The notes under the pieces were generated by a model that had not been told where the DNA came from, ran no database searches, and saw only the letters and a program-made list of their open reading frames with translations. From Streptomyces marincola (lineage in GTDB: Bacteria > Actinomycetota > Actinomycetes > Streptomycetales > Streptomycetaceae): 64,000 bases of DNA. The translations under genes were made by a program, and so were the position numbers. How positions within the stretch are numbered: the stretch's first letter is position 1; each line of letters begins with the position of its first letter. Positions 26,059 to 33,550 of this stretch are shown here, in pieces. The stretch is taken from contig NZ_CP084541.1 in the NCBI RefSeq assembly GCF_020410765.1, forward strand, positions 6,254,001-6,318,000, given 5' to 3'.

Positions 26059-27258
26059 ATGGACGCACAGGACACGCGGGACACGGCGGCGCGACTGCGG
26101 GCGATCTGCGACGAGTTGTCGGAACGCTTCCTTGAGCGTGCCGACGTCGTGCGGACCCTCGTGGTGACGCTGCTCGCGGGGCAGCACTCGCTGCTGCTCG
26201 GCCCGCCGGGCACCGCGAAGTCGGAGCTGGCCAGGGAGCTGACCGGCCGGATCGACGGCGCGGCCTACTGGGAGATACTGCTGTCCAAGTTCACCGCGCC
26301 GACCCGCATGTTCGGGCCCATCGACGTCGCCGCGCTGGCCCGGGGCGAGTACCGCCAGATCTACGAGGGCCGCGCCACGACCGCGCACGTCGCGTTCATC
26401 GACGAGATCTTCAAGTGCTCGACGGCGGCGCTGAACGAGACCCTCGGCTTCCTCAACGAGCGGATCTACCACCCGGAGAGCGGCGGCGAGCCGATCCGCT
26501 GCCCCTTGATCGGCGCCATCACGGCGAGCAACGAGCTGCCGGCCGGCGAGGACACGGCCGCGATCTACGACCGCCTGCTGGTACGGATCGAGGTCGGCTA
26601 CCTCGCGGACCCGTCGAACTTCGCGGCGCTGGTGCGCTCCGCGGTCGACCGCCCGGTGGCGCGGAAGCGGACCACGGTCGGACTGGCCGCGCTGCGACAC
26701 GCCGTGACCGAAGCCGTTCCCGCCGTTGACGTCCCCGACCCGGTCGTGGACGCGGTGTGCACCCTGCGCGCCGCCCTGCGCCGCAGGGAACTCGTCGCCT
26801 CCGACCGCCGCTGGCGGCAGGCGGTCGGCCTGCTCCAGGCGTCCGCCCATCTCGACGGCCGCCGGGCCGTCGCCGTGACCGACCTGTCCGTGCTGACGCA
26901 CGTGCTGTGGAACGCGCCGGCCGAACGGCCGGCCGTGGAGCGCGAGGTGCTGCTCGTGGTGAACCCCGACGCGGGGGAGGCGCTCGACCTGGCCGACGGC
27001 ATCGATGAGGTGGAGGCCCAGCTCGACGCGATGGCAGGGCAGTCCCGCGAGGCGCTGAGCGAGTGGGTCATCAAGAAGGCGCACAACAAGCTGGCCACCG
27101 CGGGCCGGCGGCTTGAGGAACTGCGCGCGGAGGCGGCGAGCGCCGGCCGTTCCACCGCCGCCATCGACCGGATCACCGGCCGCCAGCGGGCCGTCCGGGC
27201 CCGCGTGCTCACCGAAGCGCTGGGCGTGGACGCGAGCATGGTGCAGGACCGGCTCTGA
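26059..27258 (+). CDS. MoxR-type AAA+ ATPase (RavA-like)
   Basis: A 399-residue AAA+ protein. Walker A GPPGTAKSELARELTGRI near residue 52 and Walker B with AFIDEIFKCSTAALNETLGF near residue 115 are followed by sensor 1 in ITASNELPAGEDTAAIYDRL. The insert SKFTAPTRMFGPIDVAALA is typical of the RavA branch. Partnered with VWA proteins, these ATPases act as chaperones that assemble or activate enzyme complexes. The VWA gene follows 17 bases downstream. Confidence 0.88.
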   Translation: MDAQDTRDTAARLRAICDELSERFLERADVVRTLVVTLLAGQHSLLLGPPGTAKSELARELTGRIDGAAYWEILLSKFTAPTRMFGPIDVAALARGEYRQIYEGRATTAHVAFIDEIFKCSTAALNETLGFLNERIYHPESGGEPIRCPLIGAITASNELPAGEDTAAIYDRLLVRIEVGYLADPSNFAALVRSAVDRPVARKRTTVGLAALRHAVTEAVPAVDVPDPVVDAVCTLRAALRRRELVASDRRWRQAVGLLQASAHLDGRRAVAVTDLSVLTHVLWNAPAERPAVEREVLLVVNPDAGEALDLADGIDEVEAQLDAMAGQSREALSEWVIKKAHNKLATAGRRLEELRAEAASAGRSTAAIDRITGRQRAVRARVLTEALGVDASMVQDRL

Positions 27259-27275
27259 GGCGGCGGGAGCCGGAG

Positions 27276-28790
27276 ATGAGCGGGGCACCGAACGGACCTG
27301 GCGAGCCGCCGGGCATGGCCGGCCCGCCCGGCGCCGCCCGCGAGCGGCACACCGCGGCCGTGGTCGCGGACCGGTTCGACCGGATCACCTGGCGCGACAC
27401 GTGCGAGCAGTCGGCCGCGCTGCGCGAACTCGCCGCGGAACTCGGCGCGCGCCACGCCGGGGCGGCCGATCTGATGGCCGACGTGTTCCTCGCCGCCTAC
27501 CAGGCCCGCCCGCGGCTGCGCGACTTTCGGGAGATGGCTCCCACCCGGCTGGTCAACCACCGGATCGTCGGCTCGCTCGTGGCGGCGCCGCACTTCGCGG
27601 ACCTGCACCGGGAGACGGCGGGTGACCCGTACGCCGCCGCCATGGCCGTGCTCGCCCAGGCCGCCGCGCTGCGCGGCATGCTGGAGCGTGCCAGGACCGC
27701 CCAGGAACAGGCCGCCGAGGCCGCCCAAGCAGCCGAGGCCGCCCACGCCGCCGGGCCCACGGCGGACGCTCCCGCCGACCGGGGCGCCCGACAGGCCGCC
27801 GAGGCCGCCGCGCGCGCCGTCGCCGCCGCGGCCCCCGGCCTTGACGCCGCCGCGCGGAACGCGGCGGCGCGGGCCGCCCGGGCCGTGCGCCACGAGGCCG
27901 CGCTGATGCGGGCGTGGGGGGTCGGCCCCGGCGACCTCGAACGGATGCCGTTCGACCGGCGGGCCAGGCTCGCCGAGCGGCTGGGCACGGGCCGGTTCGC
28001 GCAGTGGGCCGAACTCATCGGCCGCTTCCGGCAGATGGCCGTCGGCGAGCACGCCCGCGCGGTGGAGAGCACCGCGGGTGAACTGGTCGGCGTCACGCTC
28101 GGCGACGACCTCTCCCGCGTCATCCCTTCCGAGCTGGCCCACCTCGGACTGCCCGCGACGCGCGCGGTGTTCGCCGCGCGCTACGCCGCCGGGGAGCTGA
28201 TGCTCTACGACACCACGGCGGAACGGCCCGCCGGCCGGGGGGCCGTCATCGCCTGCGTGGACACCTCGCACTCCATGTACGCGGCCGGGCCCGGCGGTGT
28301 CACCCGGGAGGCGTGGGCGAAGGCGTGCGCGCTGGCGCTGCTCGACCAGGCCCGCCGTGCCGGGCGTGACTTCGTCGGCATCCTGTTCTCCTCCGCCGAC
28401 CGGACGCGGGTCTTCCGTTTCCCGGCCGGCGCGCCCGCCGGCATCGACGGGGTCCTCGACTTCGCCGAGACCTTCCTCGGCGGGGGCACCAGCTACCAGA
28501 CCCCGCTGACGGCGGCCCGCGACCTGCTGGCGGACGAGTTCGATGCCGCCGCCCGCACGCGCGGCGACATCGTGATGATCACCGACGACGAGTGCGACGT
28601 CACCCAGGAGTGGCTGCGCGACTGGCGGGAGGCCAAGCGCCGGCTGGCGTTCCGGGTCTTCGGCGTGTCCGTCGGCGCCCCCGGCGCCACCGCGGCGGGG
28701 TCGGTCCTCGACGTCCTGTGCGACAACGTGCGTTCCATCGAGGACCTCACCGACGTGCACGCCGCCGCCGACCTGTTCCGCGTGATCTGA
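27276..28790 (+). CDS. VWA domain protein, partner of the MoxR ATPase (ViaA-like)
   Basis: A 504-residue protein. The first 220 residues are helical, with a long Ala/Glu-rich coiled-coil-like stretch (residues 125-200, repeats such as QAAEAAQAAEAAHAAG). The C-terminal VWA domain begins at GAVIACVDTSHSMYAAG, where DTSHS is the MIDAS metal site, and continues through FLGGGTSYQTPLTAARDLL (MIDAS Thr) and IVMITDDECDVTQEWL. It forms a module with the preceding ATPase. The long alanine coiled coil is more extended than I would expect. Confidence 0.85.
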   Translation: MSGAPNGPGEPPGMAGPPGAARERHTAAVVADRFDRITWRDTCEQSAALRELAAELGARHAGAADLMADVFLAAYQARPRLRDFREMAPTRLVNHRIVGSLVAAPHFADLHRETAGDPYAAAMAVLAQAAALRGMLERARTAQEQAAEAAQAAEAAHAAGPTADAPADRGARQAAEAAARAVAAAAPGLDAAARNAAARAARAVRHEAALMRAWGVGPGDLERMPFDRRARLAERLGTGRFAQWAELIGRFRQMAVGEHARAVESTAGELVGVTLGDDLSRVIPSELAHLGLPATRAVFAARYAAGELMLYDTTAERPAGRGAVIACVDTSHSMYAAGPGGVTREAWAKACALALLDQARRAGRDFVGILFSSADRTRVFRFPAGAPAGIDGVLDFAETFLGGGTSYQTPLTAARDLLADEFDAAARTRGDIVMITDDECDVTQEWLRDWREAKRRLAFRVFGVSVGAPGATAAGSVLDVLCDNVRSIEDLTDVHAAADLFRVI

Positions 28791-28823
28791 CCCGGCGGGA
28801 GGACCGCGCCTCCCGTGGCGTCC

Positions 28824-28863
28824 GGCCGGGTCCGGCGGCCCCCCGTCGCCGTCGGACCCGGCC
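28824..28863. terminator. Bidirectional terminator stem-loop
   Basis: GGCCGGGTCCG (28824-28834) pairs perfectly with CGGACCCGGCC (28853-28863) between the VWA gene and the convergent end of the RiPP operon. Confidence 0.6.
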
Positions 28864-28896
28864 GGCCCGCCGGCCCTCACGCCACCGCCGCCGCCC

Positions 28897-29547
28897 TCAG
28901 ATGAGCATGGCGGACTGCGTCCAGCGGCGCTTGGCGTAGGGCAGCCAGGCGACCCGGTCGCCGACGCGCCAGGCCAGCTTCTCGGCCTCGAACGCCGCCA
29001 GCACCGGCGCGGGTACATCGTCCGCCCGCGCGCCGGGCACGAGCGTTTCGACGGCCGCGAGGTACGCGTCGTCCGTCAGGGTGAACCGTCGCAGGTCGCC
29101 CCACCTGCGGTCGCGCAGCTGGAAGAAGCCGGGCCCTCGCCTCCACTGGCACTTGCCCAGGTAGTGGGTCTCGCGCCACCGGGCGAGCGCCGCTTCGGCA
29201 TCCGGTACGCCGTCGAGCACGGCGGGTGGCTGGAGGTGGCAGAACGGCACCCAGTCCGGCGCCGAGGCGGGCAGCCGCAGCCGCCACTGCGTGTAGACGG
29301 CCTGCGCGGTCAGGTCCCTGACCAGTCCGAGGGCGCGCACCGTGCCCTCCGGGTCGCCCGGGTCGGCGAGATCGACGCGTCCCGGCAGCTCGACCCGGCG
29401 GGCGCCCAGATCCCACAGCCGGTCGACGAGCGTGTCCGTCGGCCCGGACAGCGGTACCTCGCCCAGGAACATGCCGGGCGTGTCCAGCGTGTGGGCGTCG
29501 TAGTCGCGCCAGGCCCTGACGGCCGGAGGCGAAGTGCTCACGGTCAT
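28897..29547 (-). CDS. DUF5825-like partner protein of the RiPP radical SAM enzyme
   Basis: A 216-residue soluble protein and the last gene of the RiPP operon, 13 bases after the radical SAM gene. I recognise it as resembling the DUF5825 proteins that I recall beside radical SAM RiPP enzymes in actinobacteria. Visible elements are TLDTPGMFLGEVPLSGPTDT, ARRVELPGRVDLADPGDPEG, and a Trp/Arg-rich segment WRETHYLGKCQWRRGPGFFQ followed by LRDRRWGDLRRFTL. The ATG at 29547 has GAGGAG just upstream. Its role is not known; it could bind the precursor or act as a recognition or assembly partner. Confidence 0.72.
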   Translation of the reverse strand: MTVSTSPPAVRAWRDYDAHTLDTPGMFLGEVPLSGPTDTLVDRLWDLGARRVELPGRVDLADPGDPEGTVRALGLVRDLTAQAVYTQWRLRLPASAPDWVPFCHLQPPAVLDGVPDAEAALARWRETHYLGKCQWRRGPGFFQLRDRRWGDLRRFTLTDDAYLAAVETLVPGARADDVPAPVLAAFEAEKLAWRVGDRVAWLPYAKRRWTQSAMLI

Positions 29548-29560
29548 CACTCCTCGAAGG

Positions 29561-31513
29561 TCAGGCCGGAAGCGCGGCGGGCGTCCGGTCGGTGTCCCGG
29601 GCGGCGTCGTCCGGCCGCGGGGCGGCGGCGTCGGCCACCACGCCGCGCATGAAGCCCAGGCGCAGCATCTCGTCGTTGACGGGCGCGGGCACCACGTGCA
29701 CGTACTGACCGGCGTCGGTGAACAGCAGCCCGAGTTCCGACCAGCGCTCAAGGAGCGGCGGCACCAGCGCCCCGGCGTCCGCGCCGGGGAACAGCTCACC
29801 GAGCTTGCGGACCAGCGTCCGCTGCGACCGAGGCTGTTCGAGCAGCCGGAACGCGGCCAGCTCCAGCGGATCGTCGACGACCAGGGTCGTCCAGGGGAAG
29901 GCGCGGCGGCGGTTCAGGAGCACCAGGCGCTCCCCGAGGTCGTGTCCCACCAGGCGGCTGGTGGGGTTGGCGTCCATCCACGCGCTCAGCGCCTCGTTCA
30001 GCCGCTTCGCCGTCGCCGCGCCGATGCCGCGCTGGGGTGCGTCGAAGATGTAGGCCAGGTCGTACAGCTCCTGCTCCGGCAGGTCGTAGGTCAGCCAGTA
30101 CGGCTTGGCGGCGCGCAGCTCGCTGAAACCGAGCTCCGGCCGGTTGAAGTAGGGGCTGAACCTCTCGATCGCGATGCGCGCGGACAGCCCGGTCGGCGGG
30201 GTGAGGTGTTCGAGCGCGGGGATCTGGGCGATCACCGGCTCGTAGTCCGATTCGCGTTCCTCCGGGAAGCCGTAGAGGTAGTTCCACGACACCGAGAGGC
30301 CCGTGCTGGCCCCGTCGCGCAGCATGCGCACGTTCTGGCAGCCGCTGACGCCCTTGTCCATCAGGCCGAGCACACGGGTGTTGAGGCTCTCGATGCCCGG
30401 CTGCACGAAGACCAGGCCCGCGTCCGCGAGCGTCTTCAGCTGTTCGCGGCGCATGTTCGCCTTGATCTCCACGTGCATCCGCAGGTCGTAGCCGGTCTCG
30501 ATGAGCCGGGGCAGCAACGTGGTCACGTAGCCCATGTCGAGGATGTTGTCGACGATGTACATGTCCAGTACCCGGTGCTCGCGGGCCATGCCGACGATCT
30601 CGTCGAAGAACGCGTCCGGCGACTTGCTGCGGAACTGCATGAACGAGCCGTTGAGGCCGCAGAACGTGCAGTGGTGCTTCTCGCCCCACCAGCAGCCGCG
30701 GGCGCCCTCGATCACCAGCTTCGGCTCGATCATGTGCCGGGCCGCCGAGGCGGCCAGCCGGTCCAGGTAGCCGCGGTAGTCGGGCGAGACGATCGCCGCC
30801 GGCGGCAGGGGAGCCGTCGCCATCGGGTTGGCCCGGGAGACATCGCCGTCGCGCCAGCACAGACCGGTGATCCCGGCGAGGCCGGTGCCCTCGCGCAGTG
30901 CGTTCAGGAGGGCGGGGAACGCCACTTCGCCCTCGCCGCGGACGACGTAGTCGACGAACGGGAAGTTGCGGTGCGTGGCCTCGCCCTGCGCGCTGTCGCA
31001 GTTCGCGCCGCCCATGACGGTGATCGTCCCGGGTGCCAGCTCCTTGATCATGCGGGCGGCGGCGAGCGCGGCGGTGTTCTGCTGGAACGTCGAGGTGAAC
31101 CCGACCACGTCGGGCTTCTGCGCGACCACGCGCATCGCCAACTCGCGCACGAACTCCGGCGCGCTCCGGTGCAGTTCGACGGCCTGGGCCAGCCGTCGCG
31201 CACCGACGGGCCGGCGCATCGCCTCGCTGAACTCGGTGACCCGCCACTCGGGGTCGTCGTACAGCGCCGAGGAGAAAACCCAGTCGCCGCAGCCGAGGAA
31301 GTAGGAGGACAGGGCGTAGTAGTCGTAGTCGTCCGCGGCGAAGTCGGCGAAGCCGGGCCTGGCCGTCAGCCAGTCGAAGTAGTCGAGATTGCCGTGCAGC
31401 ACCTCGGCCCGCGCGCCGGGCACCTTCTCGTTCACGCTGCGCGTGAGGATGCCAAGGGCCAGGGACGGCAGGTCGATCGGGGACCACGGCATGTTGATCA
31501 GAAGCACCCGCAC
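29561..31513 (-). CDS. RiPP maturation radical SAM enzyme with B12-binding domain (putative C-methyltransferase)
   Basis: A 650-residue enzyme. The N-terminal 200 residues resemble a cobalamin-binding domain (MRVLLINMPWSPIDLPSLAL, DVVGFTSTFQQNTAALAAAR, MGGANCDSAQGEAT, DYVVRGEGEVAFP). The radical SAM core begins with the Fe-S motif RGCWWGEKHHCTFCGLNG: Cys274, Cys282 and Cys285, spacing CX7CX2C instead of CX3CX2C. The C-terminal 150 residues contain a winged-helix-like stretch. This matches the family I know as RiPP maturation radical SAM protein 1, whose members modify ribosomal peptides, probably by methylating carbon. The GTG at 31513 has GGAGGGAG six bases upstream. The likely substrate is the peptide encoded just before it. 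Confidence 0.85.
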   Translation of the reverse strand: MRVLLINMPWSPIDLPSLALGILTRSVNEKVPGARAEVLHGNLDYFDWLTARPGFADFAADDYDYYALSSYFLGCGDWVFSSALYDDPEWRVTEFSEAMRRPVGARRLAQAVELHRSAPEFVRELAMRVVAQKPDVVGFTSTFQQNTAALAAARMIKELAPGTITVMGGANCDSAQGEATHRNFPFVDYVVRGEGEVAFPALLNALREGTGLAGITGLCWRDGDVSRANPMATAPLPPAAIVSPDYRGYLDRLAASAARHMIEPKLVIEGARGCWWGEKHHCTFCGLNGSFMQFRSKSPDAFFDEIVGMAREHRVLDMYIVDNILDMGYVTTLLPRLIETGYDLRMHVEIKANMRREQLKTLADAGLVFVQPGIESLNTRVLGLMDKGVSGCQNVRMLRDGASTGLSVSWNYLYGFPEERESDYEPVIAQIPALEHLTPPTGLSARIAIERFSPYFNRPELGFSELRAAKPYWLTYDLPEQELYDLAYIFDAPQRGIGAATAKRLNEALSAWMDANPTSRLVGHDLGERLVLLNRRRAFPWTTLVVDDPLELAAFRLLEQPRSQRTLVRKLGELFPGADAGALVPPLLERWSELGLLFTDAGQYVHVVPAPVNDEMLRLGFMRGVVADAAAPRPDDAARDTDRTPAALPA

Positions 31514-31541
31514 GGCTGCTCCCTCCTGGTATCCGTAAGGG

Positions 31542-31570
31542 GCGGCCGGCCCGGGGGCCGGGCCGGCCGC
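31542..31570 (-). terminator. Strong hairpin between precursor peptide and radical SAM gene
   Basis: GCGGCCGGCCCGG pairs perfectly with CCGGGCCGGCCGC over 13 bp around a 3-nt loop. It starts seven bases after the peptide stop and ends 28 bases before the radical SAM start. It has no U tract. It could act as an attenuator or an mRNA 3'-end stabiliser, giving more peptide than enzyme. Confidence 0.6.
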
Positions 31571-31577
31571 GGGTGGG

Positions 31578-31700
31578 TCAGACGTCGAGGTCCTCGTCCT
31601 CCGGCGCCATCAGCGGCACCTTGATGGACACGGTGACGGTCGGCGAACGGCCTTCGGACTCGTGCTCCAACGGGTCGTTCTGAATCACGTCCTTCTCCAC
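31578..31700 (-). CDS. Candidate RiPP precursor peptide, 40 residues
   Basis: The frame starts at GTG 31700 with a near-perfect ribosome site, AAGGGAGGTGATTCCC, and ends at 31578. The acidic N-terminal part (EKDVIQNDPLEHESEGR, residues 2-18) would be a leader. Residues 19-31, SPTVTVSIKVPLM, form an alternating beta-branched strand with Thr, Val, Ile and Pro. The tail APEDEDLDV is strongly acidic. There is no cysteine, so thioether chemistry is excluded; Val, Thr, Ile and Pro side chains would suit a C-methyltransferase. It lies five bases after the S9 peptidase gene and 64 before the radical SAM gene. I know no named precursor with this sequence. The core boundaries are inference. Confidence 0.7.
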   Translation of the reverse strand: MEKDVIQNDPLEHESEGRSPTVTVSIKVPLMAPEDEDLDV

Positions 31701-31705
31701 GGGAA

Positions 31706-33550
31706 TCACCTCCCTTCTCGGTCTCGTGGTGCGGAAACCCCGGCCCGGGAGGCGCGCAACTCCCGGGCCAGGAAGTACAGGCTGTGCCGCAGCACGCGCA
31801 CGTGCCCGGCACCGTCGTGGCCGTCGTGCCCGGAGTCCAGCCACAGCTCGCGGCACGTGCCGCCGGCCGCGCGCAGCGCCGCGAGGTAGCCGCGCACCTG
31901 CTCGGGCGGGCACTTGGCGTCCCGCGTCGCGGCGATCACCAGCAGGGGCGCCCGGACACCGGCCACGTACGTCACGGGCGAGGAACGCGCGTAACGGCCG
32001 GGCACCTCGTCGGGCGTGCCGCCGAACAACGCGGTGTCCAGCGCGCGCAGTTCGGGCGTGCCGAGCGCCCACGCGGCGGCGTAGTCGGCCACCGGCTTGA
32101 CCGCGACGCCCGCGCGCCACAGGCCGGGCTGGCGCCCGAGGGCGAGAAGCACCAGATATCCGCCCCAGGACGTGCCCCACAGGCCGGTCGCGCCGGGATC
32201 GGCGATGCCCCGGTCCACCAGGTCGGTGCGGACGGCGGCCAGGTCCTCGATCTGCGTCAGCCCGACGCCCCGGCCCCACGCGGCGCGCCAGCGGGGCCCG
32301 TAGCCGGTGGAGCCGCGGTAGTTGACCCGGGCCACCGCGAGCCCCGAGGCCACGAGCGAGTGCACGGCCGGGTCGTAGGCGTCCTTGTCGTGCCGCGCCG
32401 GGCCCCCGTGGATGAGGAACACCACGGGCCCGGGGCCGGTGCGGCCGGGCGGCAGCGCGAGCAGCGTGTGCACGGGGCCGTCCTCGCCCGGGGTCCACAG
32501 GTCGCGCAGCTCGGCATCGAGCGGCGGCGGCTCGGGGGGCGGCGGGGGGAGCCGGCGGGCCGCCGTTCCGGTGGACAGCACCCGCGCGGGCGTGCGGGTG
32601 TCGGTCCACAGGCAGTGCACCGCGCCCCCCTCGTCGGCCGCCGCGTCGAGCACCGTCCCCCCGGGCACAGGCACCGCGCGGCGGGTGCGCGCGGTGAGGT
32701 CGCACAGGACCAGCAGGCTGCGCCCGTGCCGCTCCTGGCGCACCAGCACCTCGCGCCCGCCCGGCACCCACTGGGCGGTGATCTCGGTGTCGAACGCGCA
32801 CCACGCGTGCGCCCGCAGCCCGCCCTCCGGGGTCCAGGTCGCCAGCCGGTAGCCGTCCTCGTCCTCGCGCACCAGCAGCAACTCCGCGCCGCCGGCAGCC
32901 GGTTCCGGCGCGCCGCCGGCCGTTGCCCCGCCGCGTTCCGGCGCGAAACCGAGCGGCCAGATCCGGCCGCCGCGTCCCGACAGCACCGCGACCGCGCCGC
33001 CGTCCACCGTGTGCAGGGTGACCGCCCGTTCGTGCCCGGGCGCGCGGGCCACCGCGAGGAGCCCGGCGGCCGGAGCGTAGCCGGCCAGCCGCGCCTGGCC
33101 GTCGAACCGCAGCGTGCGCAGCGGCCCTTCGCCGCGCCGGCCGACGCGCACGGTGAGCCGGTCGCCGTCGAGGAGGCCGGCGGCGGCCGTACCGCCGGGC
33201 AGCGCGAGCCCCGCGGGCCGACCCCGAGCCGGTTCCCCGCCGAACGCCGGGACGTCCGCGCCCCCGGCGAAGTCCTGGGTCAGCCACGTCCCGGTGCCGT
33301 CGGCCCGCTCGGCGAACCACCAGATCACGCCGTCCGGATCGATCGCGCACCGCGCGGTGCCCTCGGGCCGGTCGGTGACCTGCCTGCGCTCGCCGGTGCC
33401 CGCGTGCCACGCGAAGATCTCGCACCGACCTTCCGCGTCCCCGGCGAACGCCATCAGCTCGGGCGCGTCCCGGCAGACGGCGGGCAGCACGGGCCGCGAC
33501 ACGGCGTACGCGCGCCGTTCCCCGGCGGGCTGTGCCGCGCGGGCCGTCAC
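31706..33550 (-). CDS. S9 family prolyl oligopeptidase-type serine peptidase
   Basis: A 614-residue protein: an N-terminal seven-bladed-propeller-like half (residues 1-360, WD-like blades such as ITAQWVPGGREVLVRQE) and a C-terminal alpha/beta hydrolase. The catalytic triad is visible: Ser about 461 in GLWGTSWGGYL, Asp about 544 in AATRDAKCP and His about 575 in LDSGHDGHD. The oxyanion strand FLIHGGPARHD and VNYRGSTGYGPRWRAAWG are typical. It has no signal peptide, so it works in the cytoplasm, on peptides small enough to enter the propeller. Its GTG overlaps the MFS stop. It may cut the leader or trim the modified peptide. Confidence 0.9.
   Translation of the reverse strand: MTARAAQPAGERRAYAVSRPVLPAVCRDAPELMAFAGDAEGRCEIFAWHAGTGERRQVTDRPEGTARCAIDPDGVIWWFAERADGTGTWLTQDFAGGADVPAFGGEPARGRPAGLALPGGTAAAGLLDGDRLTVRVGRRGEGPLRTLRFDGQARLAGYAPAAGLLAVARAPGHERAVTLHTVDGGAVAVLSGRGGRIWPLGFAPERGGATAGGAPEPAAGGAELLLVREDEDGYRLATWTPEGGLRAHAWCAFDTEITAQWVPGGREVLVRQERHGRSLLVLCDLTARTRRAVPVPGGTVLDAAADEGGAVHCLWTDTRTPARVLSTGTAARRLPPPPPEPPPLDAELRDLWTPGEDGPVHTLLALPPGRTGPGPVVFLIHGGPARHDKDAYDPAVHSLVASGLAVARVNYRGSTGYGPRWRAAWGRGVGLTQIEDLAAVRTDLVDRGIADPGATGLWGTSWGGYLVLLALGRQPGLWRAGVAVKPVADYAAAWALGTPELRALDTALFGGTPDEVPGRYARSSPVTYVAGVRAPLLVIAATRDAKCPPEQVRGYLAALRAAGGTCRELWLDSGHDGHDGAGHVRVLRHSLYFLARELRASRAGVSAPRDREGR

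Noticed and set aside
31700..33425. Long minus-strand open frame ending in the 40-residue peptide
   Set aside because: The upstream part is an out-of-frame shadow of the S9 peptidase gene; only the last 41 codons, with their own ribosome site, look real.
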